Assembly: GCF_030580955.1 (NCBI RefSeq)
Contig: NZ_JAUQON010000006.1
Coordinates: 1 to 64,000 of the forward strand
Source: Hymenobacter convexus
GTDB lineage: Bacteria > Bacteroidota > Bacteroidia > Cytophagales > Hymenobacteraceae
Length of the DNA stretch: 64,000 nucleotides
Reading direction: 5' to 3'
Shown here in pieces: positions 18,414-27,371 of this stretch (position 1 is the stretch's first letter; every line of letters begins with the position of its first letter). The position numbers were made by a program, and so were the translations under genes. The notes below the pieces were generated by a model. That model made no database searches. It was not told where the DNA came from and worked only from the letters and a program-made list of their open reading frames with translations.

Positions 18414-19364
18414 ATGGACCCTAACGAAACGCCCGAACCCCGCTCCAACAATAGCCGCGTCCTGCTCTGGGTAGCCCTCGTGCTGGTGCTGCTTGGCATC
18501 AATGGCGTCCTGTTCTACCTGAACCAGCAGAAGGGCCAGCAAAACGAAGTACTGACCACCGAAGTAAAGGCCAAAGACAGCAAGCTGCAGGAACAAATCA
18601 AGCAATACGAAGCCTTGAAGGCCGATTTTGAGCGCCAAAGCCAGGAGCTGCAAGCCCTGGGCCTGAGCAACGACTCCCTCACGGCCAAAATCGCCGCCGT
18701 GAACGCCGACCTGCTGAAGCTGCGTTCCTTTAAGGCCGGCAGCTTCTCCATTGCCCAGCAAAACCTGTTTAAGCAGCGCGCCCAGAACCTGGAAGGCCAG
18801 TTGCGCAAGAAGGACGACGACATTGCCCAGCTGAAGAAGGACAACGAAACCCTCTACACCGAAACCACCACCCTTAAGGAAAAGCAGAACAAGCTGGCCG
18901 ACACCATCAGCACGGTGGTGCGCAGCAACAAGGAGCTGACCGAGAAAGTGGGCATTGCCTCACGCCTGCAGGCCGACAACATCAAAGTGGCCATCATCAC
19001 TTCCAAAAACAAGGAGAAGGAGGACGACAAGGAAGAGTTTAAAGCCAAGCGCGTCGAGAAGGTAAAAGTGACCTTCAACCTGGCCCGCAACGACGTGTCG
19101 CCCAAAGAAACCAAAGCCATCTACATGCGCATTCTGGAGCCCGACGGCGCGGCCCTCTACAACCTGAGCACGGGCGGCGGCACCTTCACCGTGGACGGCC
19201 AGGAGGCTTTCTACACCCAAAAGCAGGATGTGGTGTATGATAATACCAAGCAAAAGCTGGAATTCATCTACGCCAAAGGCGCCGACTACAAAAAGGGCCA
19301 ACACACGGTAGAGCTGTATGAAAGTGGCCAGTTGATGGGTAAAACCACCTTCACGCTGAAGTAG
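18414..19364 (+). CDS. Membrane-anchored coiled-coil protein
   Basis: The product is 316 residues and not a family I can name. A single N-terminal membrane helix (about residues 17-37) is followed by a long coiled coil (about 45-200) rich in Gln, Lys, Glu and Leu. The C-terminal domain (about 215-316) is beta-rich and has the conserved-looking KVKVTFNLARNDVSPKET and YDNTKQKLEFIY segments. The topology suggests a cytoplasmic N-terminus with an envelope-facing rod. The ATG at 18414 sits at the usual distance before the membrane helix. Confidence 0.7.
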   Translation: MDPNETPEPRSNNSRVLLWVALVLVLLGINGVLFYLNQQKGQQNEVLTTEVKAKDSKLQEQIKQYEALKADFERQSQELQALGLSNDSLTAKIAAVNADLLKLRSFKAGSFSIAQQNLFKQRAQNLEGQLRKKDDDIAQLKKDNETLYTETTTLKEKQNKLADTISTVVRSNKELTEKVGIASRLQADNIKVAIITSKNKEKEDDKEEFKAKRVEKVKVTFNLARNDVSPKETKAIYMRILEPDGAALYNLSTGGGTFTVDGQEAFYTQKQDVVYDNTKQKLEFIYAKGADYKKGQHTVELYESGQLMGKTTFTLK

Positions 19365-19457
19365 GTCTGAACCGCAGATTGCCGCAGATTTAACGGATAA
19401 GAACGGATTCGACCAGCGCCTGACGCTCGCAACCGGACCTTTCAAGCACCATCCATT

Positions 19458-19492
19458 AAAAAAGCCGCTTCAGTTGCTGAAGCGGCTTTTTT
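19458..19492. terminator. Bidirectional terminator
   Basis: A perfect 16-bp stem (19458-19473 with 19477-19492) has a TTG loop, with A6 and T6 at its ends. It separates the coiled-coil gene from the convergent T9SS gene. Confidence 0.85.
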
Positions 19493-19511
19493 GTGCTTGG
19501 TTGTTCCTCCC

Positions 19512-21239
19512 CTACTCCACTGCCAGGCGCTGGGCCGGGCCGGCGCCGCGCAGCAGGTAGAGGCCGGCGGGCAGGCCGCGCAGGTCGAGGGAGGTTTCGG
19601 GGCCAGCCGGGGCGGGGTAGCGGCGCACGGGGCGGCCCAGCGCGTCGGTGAGGGTGAGGGGCGCGGGGGCCGTGCCGGCGGGCAGGCGCAAGGTGGCTGC
19701 GTGCCGGGCGGGGTTGGGGTAGAGTTGGGCTGGCTCGCGGGGGATGGCGGCCGTGGTGGCCGTCAGGGTGGGGTCGGTGAGGGAGGCGAGGAAGCCGGTG
19801 TTTCCGAAATAAGGTGCATTGGAAATAGTAATAGACCCAAAGCCGGCTGTAGTACCCTCAAACTCTCCCACCACATAAAGGCTGGTGCCATTTATAGCCA
19901 GTGCATAAGGTATTTCCTCATTGACACTACCGGCTCGCTGCGCCCACACGAAACTCCCCGTATTGCCCGCATCGGTCAGTTTGGCCACACACATGTCGCC
20001 GGTATTATTGCCGGCATTGGTCAGGGTGGTGGCACCAAAGTCGGCTGTAGCGCTGCGGAACATGCTGCCTACGTATATGTAGTTCCCGCTCACGGCCAAT
20101 GTGGAAGAACCATCTACACCGGTGCCGCCCGCCCGCTGACCCCACACGAAATTAGCGGTGCTGCCTGCATCCGCTAGTTTGGCCACAAAAATATCTCCGT
20201 TGCCCATGTGGGTGAATGTATTGGGGCCAACGTTAATGGTAGAATTGAATCCTCCGGCCACATATACGTTGCTGCCGCTCACGCCCAACGCACTGATAGT
20301 ATTATCTCCCGTGCCGCTTGCACGCTGCGCCCACACGAAGCTGCTAGCATTGCCTATATCGATGAGTTTGGCCACAAACCCATTATAAGTAAAGGAATTG
20401 GTGCTTGCCTTGGTCAGAGTGACAGAGCCAAAATCCATCACCGAACTCCGAAAATTCCCAGTCATGTATATACTGGTTCCACTCACAGCCAGTCCGGAGG
20501 CATCGTCATAGTTTGTGCCGCCGGCCCGTTGTGCCCACACGAAGTCTGCTGTACTGCCCGCATCGGTCAGTTTGGCCACAAACACATCCCCACTGCCAGC
20601 GTTTGTCAAAGTGTTGAGTCCGAAGCTGGCTGTAGTACTGTAAAAAAGGCCTGCCACATACACGCTGCTACCGTTTACGGCCAACGCGCTAGCATCATCG
20701 ATACTCGTACCGCCAGCCCGTTGTGCCCATACAAAGCTGCCGGTATCGGTTAGTTTGGCCACAAATATATCAGTGCTCCCCGCATTGCCCATGTTCATAC
20801 CGGATAAAGTAATTGGGCCAAAATCCGCGGCAGGGCCCCCAAAACTACCTGCTATGTACACGTTACCTCCAACTACAGCCACCGCCCCTACATTATCCAC
20901 CCCTGCTCCTCCAGCCTGCTGTACCCACGCAAATTGATTACTTGAAGGAATAAACTTGGCTACAAACATGTCTCTGCCTCCACGGCAGCTTAAGGTAGTG
21001 TTGCCCAGCACTACCGTGTTCACAAAACTGCCAGCCAAATACACGTTGCCCGCTGCATCAACCGACGTAGCGCTTACTGAGGAGTAATTGCCTGTTCCTG
21101 CCGCCGTGGCCACCGCCACCGCCCGCGCCGACTGCCAAGCCGGCGCCTGACCCGCCGCCGGGAACCGCAGAGCCAATAGAAACAAAGCCACCAGAGTGCG
21201 AACCAGCGCGGCGGGAGGTAGAGAGGAAAAGTTAACCAT
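19512..21239 (-). CDS. Repeat-rich T9SS cargo protein (SBBP-like propeller)
   Basis: The product is 575 residues with a signal peptide ending near PAAGQ. At least seven repeats of about 50-65 residues follow. Each has the pattern (V)YVAG-F followed by DxFVAKLTDAG and FVWAQRAGGT, as in SBBP-type beta-propeller repeats. The C-terminal 80 residues (LYPNPARHA ... LYLLRGAGPAQRLAVE) form a type A T9SS sorting domain, so the protein is probably displayed or secreted. Its ligand is unknown. The repeat region is somewhat more AT-rich than its flanks. Confidence 0.85.
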   Translation of the reverse strand: MVNFSSLPPAALVRTLVALFLLALRFPAAGQAPAWQSARAVAVATAAGTGNYSSVSATSVDAAGNVYLAGSFVNTVVLGNTTLSCRGGRDMFVAKFIPSSNQFAWVQQAGGAGVDNVGAVAVVGGNVYIAGSFGGPAADFGPITLSGMNMGNAGSTDIFVAKLTDTGSFVWAQRAGGTSIDDASALAVNGSSVYVAGLFYSTTASFGLNTLTNAGSGDVFVAKLTDAGSTADFVWAQRAGGTNYDDASGLAVSGTSIYMTGNFRSSVMDFGSVTLTKASTNSFTYNGFVAKLIDIGNASSFVWAQRASGTGDNTISALGVSGSNVYVAGGFNSTINVGPNTFTHMGNGDIFVAKLADAGSTANFVWGQRAGGTGVDGSSTLAVSGNYIYVGSMFRSATADFGATTLTNAGNNTGDMCVAKLTDAGNTGSFVWAQRAGSVNEEIPYALAINGTSLYVVGEFEGTTAGFGSITISNAPYFGNTGFLASLTDPTLTATTAAIPREPAQLYPNPARHAATLRLPAGTAPAPLTLTDALGRPVRRYPAPAGPETSLDLRGLPAGLYLLRGAGPAQRLAVE

Positions 21240-21335
21240 AAAGGAAAGGAAATGGAGGTTTCAGATAGGACGCAATATAAAAAGAGGGAGCTGGACGAAT
21301 CCCGCTCCCTCTTTCGACTTGATTAACAGCGGCCT

Positions 21336-23972
21336 CTAGCTCTCCGCGCTCGTCTTCTCGAACTCGTCCAGCTTGGCCAGGGTGGCGCTGATGTTCTCGG
21401 TGAAGATGACGCCGACGCCGCCCTGCGGCGTGTGCTGCAGCAGGTGGTCGATGGCGTCGGGCTCGTTTTCGATGTAGATGATTTTCAGGTCCGGCTTGTC
21501 GAGGCGCAGGCCGCGCTCCATAATCTCGCGCAGGAACTCGGCCGACTTGCCGCGCAGGTCGCGGTCCTGGCGCAGAATCACCTCGTCGAAGATGCGGCCG
21601 GCAATGCGGGCGAAGCCCAGCGTGTCCTCGTCGCGGCGGTCGCCAAGGCCCGATACGATGCCGATTTTGCGGGTGGCCGGCGTGGCCTCCATGAACTCGG
21701 CAAATTTGGTGATGCCCGCCGTGTTGTGGGCGTAGTCCACAACGACTTCAAAGTCTGCGAATTTGTAGATATTCATCCGGCCCGGCGTTTTGGTGGCCGA
21801 GGGGATGAAGGTGCGCAGCGCCGTCTTGATTTCGTCCTTGTCGAACCCGGCCAAGTAGCCGGCCAGCGCGGCGGCCAGGCTGTTCTCGATGTTGAAGCCC
21901 GCGCGCCCGCCCAGGGTGATAGGAAACTCGGCGGCCCGGTCGATGCGCAGCTTGTAGCTGTTGCGGTAAATGGTCACGTACCCTTCCTCGTACACAGCCG
22001 CCACGCCGCCGGCCTCCACGTGCTCCTGAATGCGCGGGTTGTCGTCGCGCATGCTGAACAGGGCCACGCGGCAGTCCACGGTGCGGGCCATGGCGTACAC
22101 CAAGTCGTCGTCGGCGTTGAGCACGGCCCAGCCATTTTTGCGCACCGTGCGGGGCAGCACGCCCTTCACGGCCGCCATTTCCTCCACGGTGTAAATGTCG
22201 CGCAAACCCAGGTGGTCGGCCGCCACGTTGGTCACCACCGCAATGTCGCAGGTATGGAAGCCCAGGCCCGAGCGCAGCATGCCGCCGCGCGCGGTTTCGA
22301 GCACGGCGTAGTTCACGGTGGGGTCTTTCAGCACAAACTCGGCGCTTTGGCCGCCGGTGCAGTCGCCCTTCTGCAGCTGCACGCCCTGAATGTAGATGCC
22401 GTCGGTAGTGGTGAAGCCCACCTTGTAGCCCTTACTGGCCACCATGTGCGCAATGAGGCGCGTGGTGGTCGTCTTGCCGTTGGTGCCCGTGATGGCAATA
22501 ATGGGAATGCGGGCCGTGCTGCCGGGCGGGAATAGCATATCCACCACCGGCGCGGCCACGTTGCGGGGCAGCCCTTCGGCAGGTGCAATGTGCATCCGGA
22601 AGCCCGGCGCGGCGTTCACCTCAATCACGGCGCCGCGGCTCTCGTTGAGCGGCACGGCAATGTCGGTGGCCATCAAATCGATACCGCAGATGTCCAAGCC
22701 CACGATGCCGGCCACACGCTCGGCCAGCAACACATTGTATGGGTGCATGTTGTCGGTCACGTCAGTGGCCGTGCCGCCGGTGCTGATGTTGGCCGTGCTT
22801 TTCAAATACAGGGTTTCGCCGGCCGGCAACACCGATTCCAGCGTCAGGCCCTTGCCTTCCAGAATGTCGAGCGTGTGCTTGTCGGCTTTGATGCTCGTGA
22901 GCACCTTCTCGTGGCCCACGCCGCGGCGCGGGTCCTCGTTCACTTTGTCGATGAGTTGTTTGATGGTGCTGCTCCCGTCGCCGGTCACGGCGGCGGGCGT
23001 TCGCTTGGCGGCCGCTATCAGCTTGCCGTTCACCACCAGCAGGCGGAAGTCGAAGCCTTCCACAAACTGCTCCACAATCACGGCCCGCGAGTACTCCTGC
23101 GCGGCCTTGAGGCCGGCGGCGGCATCCTCCCAGTTCATGATGCGGATGGTGGCGCCCTTGCCGTGGTTGCCGTCGAGCGGCTTGGTCACGATGGGGAAGC
23201 CCAGCTCGTCGATGGCATCGCGCAGCCCGTCCTCCGAATACACCGTGGTGCCGCGTGGCACGGGCACGCCTGCGTCGTTGAGCATGGCCTTGGTACGGTT
23301 CTTATTACCGGCCACTTCCACCCCGGCGTGCGAGGTGAAGCTGGTGGTGGTGGCCCAGATGCGCTTCTGGTTTACCCCATAGCCCAGCTGAATGATGCTG
23401 CTGTTTTTGAGCTGGATGTACGGAATATTGCGCGAAGCGGCCTCGGCTACAATGCTATAGGTGCTCGGCCCGATGAACTCATCCTCCCGAATTTCGTGCA
23501 GCTCGTCGATGATGGGCTTCAGGTTGACGGGCTCCTGCTTGCACAGCGCCTCCACAATCTCCACGGCATATTCGGCCGCCCGGCGGCCGGCCCGCTCCTC
23601 CTGGTAAGCAAACACCACGTACTCTACCCCTTCTTCGCGGGCCGGGTAGCTTTTGCCCCAGTACACCGGCATGCCCGCCAGGCGCTGCAACTCCAGCGCC
23701 ACGTGCTGGATGACGTGGCCCAGCGGCTCGCCGTCGTTGAGTTGGTCTTCATTCAGCGGCGCGTGCTTCGGCGACTGCCGCCCGCTGATGCCGCCTGGCT
23801 GCGGCTGCCCAATCTTGGGAAACAGCTGCATGAACTGCGCCGGAAAGTCCGGAATGCCGTTCGACCACGTGCCCGCAAATTCCTCCAGGTCCACTTTCGA
23901 GACAATGAGCTTGGTGTGTTTCACGGACCAGTAGCTGGGCCCGCGCATGGTGCGGATGTCAATTATCTTCAT
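21336..23972 (-). CDS. cphA: Cyanophycin synthetase
   Basis: The product is 878 residues, the normal CphA length. The enzyme polymerises Asp and Arg into cyanophycin, a nitrogen store, using ATP. After an N-terminal domain there is an ATP-grasp region (IVTKPLDGNHGKGATIRI; VEQFVEGFDFRLLVVNGKLIAA). A Mur-ligase-like domain follows, with the P-loop GTNGKTT from residue 496. The ATG at 23972 (MKIIDIRTMRGP) matches the family start better than one at 24002. No cyanophycinase gene is visible in the window. Confidence 0.93.
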   Translation of the reverse strand: MKIIDIRTMRGPSYWSVKHTKLIVSKVDLEEFAGTWSNGIPDFPAQFMQLFPKIGQPQPGGISGRQSPKHAPLNEDQLNDGEPLGHVIQHVALELQRLAGMPVYWGKSYPAREEGVEYVVFAYQEERAGRRAAEYAVEIVEALCKQEPVNLKPIIDELHEIREDEFIGPSTYSIVAEAASRNIPYIQLKNSSIIQLGYGVNQKRIWATTTSFTSHAGVEVAGNKNRTKAMLNDAGVPVPRGTTVYSEDGLRDAIDELGFPIVTKPLDGNHGKGATIRIMNWEDAAAGLKAAQEYSRAVIVEQFVEGFDFRLLVVNGKLIAAAKRTPAAVTGDGSSTIKQLIDKVNEDPRRGVGHEKVLTSIKADKHTLDILEGKGLTLESVLPAGETLYLKSTANISTGGTATDVTDNMHPYNVLLAERVAGIVGLDICGIDLMATDIAVPLNESRGAVIEVNAAPGFRMHIAPAEGLPRNVAAPVVDMLFPPGSTARIPIIAITGTNGKTTTTRLIAHMVASKGYKVGFTTTDGIYIQGVQLQKGDCTGGQSAEFVLKDPTVNYAVLETARGGMLRSGLGFHTCDIAVVTNVAADHLGLRDIYTVEEMAAVKGVLPRTVRKNGWAVLNADDDLVYAMARTVDCRVALFSMRDDNPRIQEHVEAGGVAAVYEEGYVTIYRNSYKLRIDRAAEFPITLGGRAGFNIENSLAAALAGYLAGFDKDEIKTALRTFIPSATKTPGRMNIYKFADFEVVVDYAHNTAGITKFAEFMEATPATRKIGIVSGLGDRRDEDTLGFARIAGRIFDEVILRQDRDLRGKSAEFLREIMERGLRLDKPDLKIIYIENEPDAIDHLLQHTPQGGVGVIFTENISATLAKLDEFEKTSAES

Positions 23973-24077
23973 AAACCGGAAAAAAAGGCGCTTTGGCAGC
24001 AATTACGGCATTTCTGGGCAATGCAGCCGAATTGTTGGGAGAATATGGCGCTAAAACCTTCGCTGGCTTTTGGGCAC

Positions 24078-24112
24078 AAAAAAGCCCCGACTGTAGCGAA
24101 ACAGTCGGGGCT
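24078..24112 (-). terminator. Terminator of tRNA-Cys
   Basis: A perfect 12-bp stem (24083-24094 with 24101-24112) has a 6-base loop. On the minus strand it is followed by a T-run. It lies just downstream of the tRNA. Confidence 0.8.
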
Positions 24113-24135
24113 CTCAGCAACAAGCAATTAAGAAG

Positions 24136-24206
24136 AGGTGACGAGCGGATTCGAACCGCTGTAGGAGGTTTTGCAGACCTCTACCTAGCCACTCGGTCAC
24201 GTCACC
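24136..24206 (-). tRNA. tRNA-Cys (GCA)
   Basis: The minus strand folds as a tRNA. Acceptor arms GGTGACG and CGTCACC pair fully, the T-loop reads GGTTCGAATCC, and the anticodon stem GAGGT/ACCTC holds the loop CTGCAAA with anticodon GCA. The discriminator base is U, as expected for cysteine tRNA. The 3' CCA is not encoded directly after it. It has its own promoter and terminator. Confidence 0.95.
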
Positions 24207-24227
24207 AGTTGTGGTCTTTTGGGAGCG

Positions 24228-24258
24228 CAAAGGTAGGCAAGCGGTTTGGCGTAGGCAA
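24228..24258 (-). promoter_or_regulatory. Promoter of tRNA-Cys
   Basis: On the minus strand TTG (24256-24258) is followed after 20 bp by TACCTTTG (24228-24235). The mature tRNA begins 21 bases downstream. This is one of the clearest -33/-7 pairs in the window. Confidence 0.7.
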
Positions 24259-24269
24259 GGTTTCGGCAC

Positions 24270-24299
24270 AAAAAAAGCCCCGGCGTTGCGGCCGGGGCT
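24270..24299 (-). terminator. Terminator of rpsA
   Basis: A 9-bp GC-rich stem (24276-24284 with 24291-24299) has a 6-base loop and a T7 tract on the minus strand, 25 bases after the rpsA stop. Confidence 0.8.
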
Positions 24300-24323
24300 C
24301 CTTTCTGCAACTAGGCTAAGCGG

Positions 24324-26471
24324 TTAGGCTTTGGCCTCGTCGTCTTTTTTGTCGGCATCGTCGCCGGCCACCAGGCCTTTGGCTTTGTCAACAAGGTCGC
24401 CGGCTACTTCCGAAGCTTTGTGGAAGGCTTCCGAGTGCGTCACAGCGTCCACGGCGTCCGAAGCAGCGTGCTTCACGGTGTCGAAGGCAGCCGAAGCAGC
24501 GCCCGTGATACCGGCCAGCAGGCCACCTTCAGCCGGAGCGTCAGCAGCAGAAGCTTCCTCAGCCTTGGGGGCTTCGGCAGCCGAAGCAGCCTCAACCTTT
24601 TCAGCCTTGGGAGCAGCGGCGGGCTTGGCAGCGGCGGCGAGCTTCTGCTCACCGGCCTTGCGCTCGTTGCCCATCATCTGGTCGCGCAGGGCGCTCAGGG
24701 CGTCGAGGTCGCCGAGGGTCGACTTCTCGTCGTTCTTCTTCAGGTCGCTGATTTTGCCTTCACCCTGGGTTTCGCCAGCCTTGGTGTTGGTTTTCTTCTT
24801 GAACTTGGCGTTGCGGCTGTCGTCCTCAGCGGCGGCTTCCTTGTTGAACACGGCCGTGTGCGAGAGCACAATGCGGCGGTCGTCCTTCGAGAACTCCGTT
24901 ACGCGGAAGTCGAGCGACTCACCGTTCTCGGCGGTCGTGCCGTCTTCCTTCACCAGCGACTTGGGGTAAGCGAAGCCCTCGATGCCGTAAGGCAATTCGA
25001 GTACCGCGCCACGCTCCGACTTCTCGGTGATGGTAGCCTTGTGCACCGAGCCGGGGGTGAACACCGTCTGGAAGGTATCCCAGGGGTTTTCTTCCAGTTG
25101 CTTGTGGCCCAGGGCTAGGCGACGGGCGCCGAGGTCCAGTTCCAGTACCACTACGTCGAGCTTGTCGCCCACCTTCACCATTTCGGAGGGGTGTTTGATT
25201 TTCTTGGTCCAGCTCAGGTCAGACACGTGCACGAGGCCGTCCACGCCCTCTTCCAGTTCTACAAACAGGCCGAAGTTGGTCAGGTTACGCACGGTGCCGC
25301 TGTGCTTGGTGCCCACGGCGTAGGTCGAGGCGAAGTCGCCACGGGTCCACGGGTCTTCGGTCAGCTGCTTGATGCCGAGGCTCATCTTGCGGTCTTCGCG
25401 GTCGAGCGTCAGAATCTGCGCTTCCACCGTGTCGCCCTGCTTGATGAAGTCCTGCGGGTTGCGCAGGTGCTGGCTCCAGCTCATTTCCGACACGTGGATG
25501 AGGCCTTCCACACCGGGTACCACTTCCATGAAAGCGCCGTAGTCGGCCACGTTCACGATGCGGCCCGATACTTTGGAGCCCGGCTGCAGGTCGGCCGGCA
25601 GCGAATCCCACGGGTGGGGCGTCAGCTGCTTCAGGCCTAGGCTGATGCGCTTTTTGGCTTCGTCGAAGTCCAATACCACGATGTTCAGCTTCTGGTCCAG
25701 GGTCAGCACTTCGCTCGGGTGAGCGATGCGGCCCCACGAGATGTCCGTGATGTGCAGCAGACCGTCGACACCGCCGAGGTCGATGAACACGCCGAAGTTG
25801 GTCATGTTCTTGATGTTGCCTTCCAGAATCTGACCTTTTTCGAGGTTGTTCAGGATGGCCTCACGCTGCTTCTCGAGGTCTTTCTCGATGAGTACTTTGT
25901 GCGAAACCACCACGTTATCGAAAGCGGAGTTGATTTTCACCACTTTCACTTCCATGCGACGGCCCACATAAATGTCGAAGTCGCGGATGGGTTTCACGTC
26001 GATTTGCGAGCCGGGCAGGAAAGCTTCCACGCCGTCGAGCTCCATGATGAGGCCGCCTTTGGTGCGACGCTTCACCACACCTTCGAGGATGGTATCCAAC
26101 TCGAGGGCATCGTAAATAGCCTTCCAGGCTTGCTTGATTTTAGCCTTCTTACGGCTCAGGATGAGCTGGCCGTTGATGTCTTCCTGGTCTTCGATGAACA
26201 CCTCCACCTCGTCACCGATTTTCAGGTCGGGCAGGTCGCGGAATTCGGTGATGGACACCAAGCCATCGGATTTGAAGCCGATGTTCAGGATTACGTCGCG
26301 GTCGGTGATGCCTACCACGGTGCCTTTCACCACTTCTTCTTCCTGTACGGTCGTCAGGGTGTCGCCGTACATTTTCTCCATCTCAGCGCGCTGGTCCGAA
26401 GAATAGTTGCCGCCGAAGCCAGTGGCTCCAACGTTGTCCCAATCAAAATCGTCAACTAATTCAGTTGCCAT
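24324..26471 (-). CDS. rpsA: 30S ribosomal protein S1
   Basis: The product is 715 residues. It carries six S1 OB-fold domains between about residues 40 and 560. The third, fourth and fifth have the strongest motifs (NMTNFGVFIDLGGVDGLLHITDISW and close variants). S1 brings mRNA to the ribosome. A C-terminal extension of about 150 residues is Ala/Lys/Glu-rich. It ends with an amphipathic segment containing AFDTVKHAASDAVDAVTHSEAFHKASEVAGDLVDKAKG in pieces. The ATG at 26471 (MATELVDDFDWD) is preferred to an in-frame start 30 codons upstream. Confidence 0.95.
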   Translation of the reverse strand: MATELVDDFDWDNVGATGFGGNYSSDQRAEMEKMYGDTLTTVQEEEVVKGTVVGITDRDVILNIGFKSDGLVSITEFRDLPDLKIGDEVEVFIEDQEDINGQLILSRKKAKIKQAWKAIYDALELDTILEGVVKRRTKGGLIMELDGVEAFLPGSQIDVKPIRDFDIYVGRRMEVKVVKINSAFDNVVVSHKVLIEKDLEKQREAILNNLEKGQILEGNIKNMTNFGVFIDLGGVDGLLHITDISWGRIAHPSEVLTLDQKLNIVVLDFDEAKKRISLGLKQLTPHPWDSLPADLQPGSKVSGRIVNVADYGAFMEVVPGVEGLIHVSEMSWSQHLRNPQDFIKQGDTVEAQILTLDREDRKMSLGIKQLTEDPWTRGDFASTYAVGTKHSGTVRNLTNFGLFVELEEGVDGLVHVSDLSWTKKIKHPSEMVKVGDKLDVVVLELDLGARRLALGHKQLEENPWDTFQTVFTPGSVHKATITEKSERGAVLELPYGIEGFAYPKSLVKEDGTTAENGESLDFRVTEFSKDDRRIVLSHTAVFNKEAAAEDDSRNAKFKKKTNTKAGETQGEGKISDLKKNDEKSTLGDLDALSALRDQMMGNERKAGEQKLAAAAKPAAAPKAEKVEAASAAEAPKAEEASAADAPAEGGLLAGITGAASAAFDTVKHAASDAVDAVTHSEAFHKASEVAGDLVDKAKGLVAGDDADKKDDEAKA

Positions 26472-26584
26472 ACTTGTATGCGGGCTTCTATGTAAAAGCG
26501 CAGCGGCCGAAGCCCAGACTGCTACGCCGTTGCTTTTGAACCTCTTGCCGTTAGGGCGCAAGGCCCGCCACCTTGGCGGGGCCG

Positions 26585-26592
26585 CAAAGGTA
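26585..26592 (-). promoter_or_regulatory. -7 box of rpsA
   Basis: The minus strand reads TACCTTTG, about 113 bases before the rpsA ATG and 21 bases after the stop of the upstream gene. The long leader leaves room for control of S1 synthesis, which is known to be autoregulated in other bacteria. Confidence 0.55.
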
Positions 26593-26612
26593 CGGATTAT
26601 GAGGCGGTTTTG

Positions 26613-27233
26613 CTAACTGTCCTCCGTATGCCATTCGCCCTTGTTCCATTTTTTCCAGTATGTCCGCCGTGTTTGATTGAAATATGCGCACATGATGACG
26701 TCGGCTGCTTCCAACCGATTGGCATGGGTTGAAATCAACTCTTTTTCCGAAAGTGGCTGCTTGATTTCAGCTAGCAATTTGCGAACGCATTTTCGAGCTG
26801 CCATTGGCTCAAAAGGGCCTTCCATTTTGCGAATAAGCTCAATGCAAACCCAAGTCATTTCGTCGAATCCGGTTCTTGTGACCAAGAGGTTTACCAGCCT
26901 AGATACATATTGGGTGCAGTCGATTCCATTTCGTTCGAGCGGCCATAGATAGTTAGCACGGTAGCCTTCATTTTGCGAGTCACCTGCCGCTCGGAGCAGC
27001 GCCTGAGTTGCCCTATTGTCTTTTGTTGAAGCAATTATCTTGGCGACAAGCTCTTTTACTGACTGGTTTTGAATTTGCCCCAACAATTTGATTAGCGTCG
27101 TTACAGCCTGATAATTTGGCTTTTCTATAGCAGATTTCACAGCTAAAAGCTCTTCATGCAAGGTTGAATCTGCTTCAGCTTCTTTTAGTAGCTTTTGCAA
27201 CTTCTCCCGGTTAGTTAGTCGGGGTTTGCTCAT
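26613..27233 (-). CDS. Hypothetical helical protein, low GC
   Basis: The product is 206 residues and not recognised. It is almost wholly helical by eye, with HEAT-like segments (TTLIKLLGQIQNQSVKELVAKIIAS; ATQALLRAAGDSQNEGYRANYLWPLE). The C-terminus is Trp- and charge-rich. The gene is visibly more AT-rich than rpsA and its other neighbours, suggesting later arrival. Its stop lies just upstream of the rpsA promoter. Confidence 0.6.
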   Translation of the reverse strand: MSKPRLTNREKLQKLLKEAEADSTLHEELLAVKSAIEKPNYQAVTTLIKLLGQIQNQSVKELVAKIIASTKDNRATQALLRAAGDSQNEGYRANYLWPLERNGIDCTQYVSRLVNLLVTRTGFDEMTWVCIELIRKMEGPFEPMAARKCVRKLLAEIKQPLSEKELISTHANRLEAADVIMCAYFNQTRRTYWKKWNKGEWHTEDS

Positions 27234-27371
27234 TTCGAAATTGTTTTCAATAGTTGTGCGCTATATGCTTGAATTTTCCTAATTCACAATCTTAACACTA
27301 CCCCGCCAAACCCCGCGCAACGCCACGCCCGTAAGGAGAAGGTATTCATTCACCCCAAACACCTTACTCTA

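Noticed and set aside
22590..24131. 513-codon open frame opposite cphA
   Set aside because: It is a His/Gly/Val-rich shadow of the cphA coding strand and runs through the tRNA terminator, so it is not credible as a gene.
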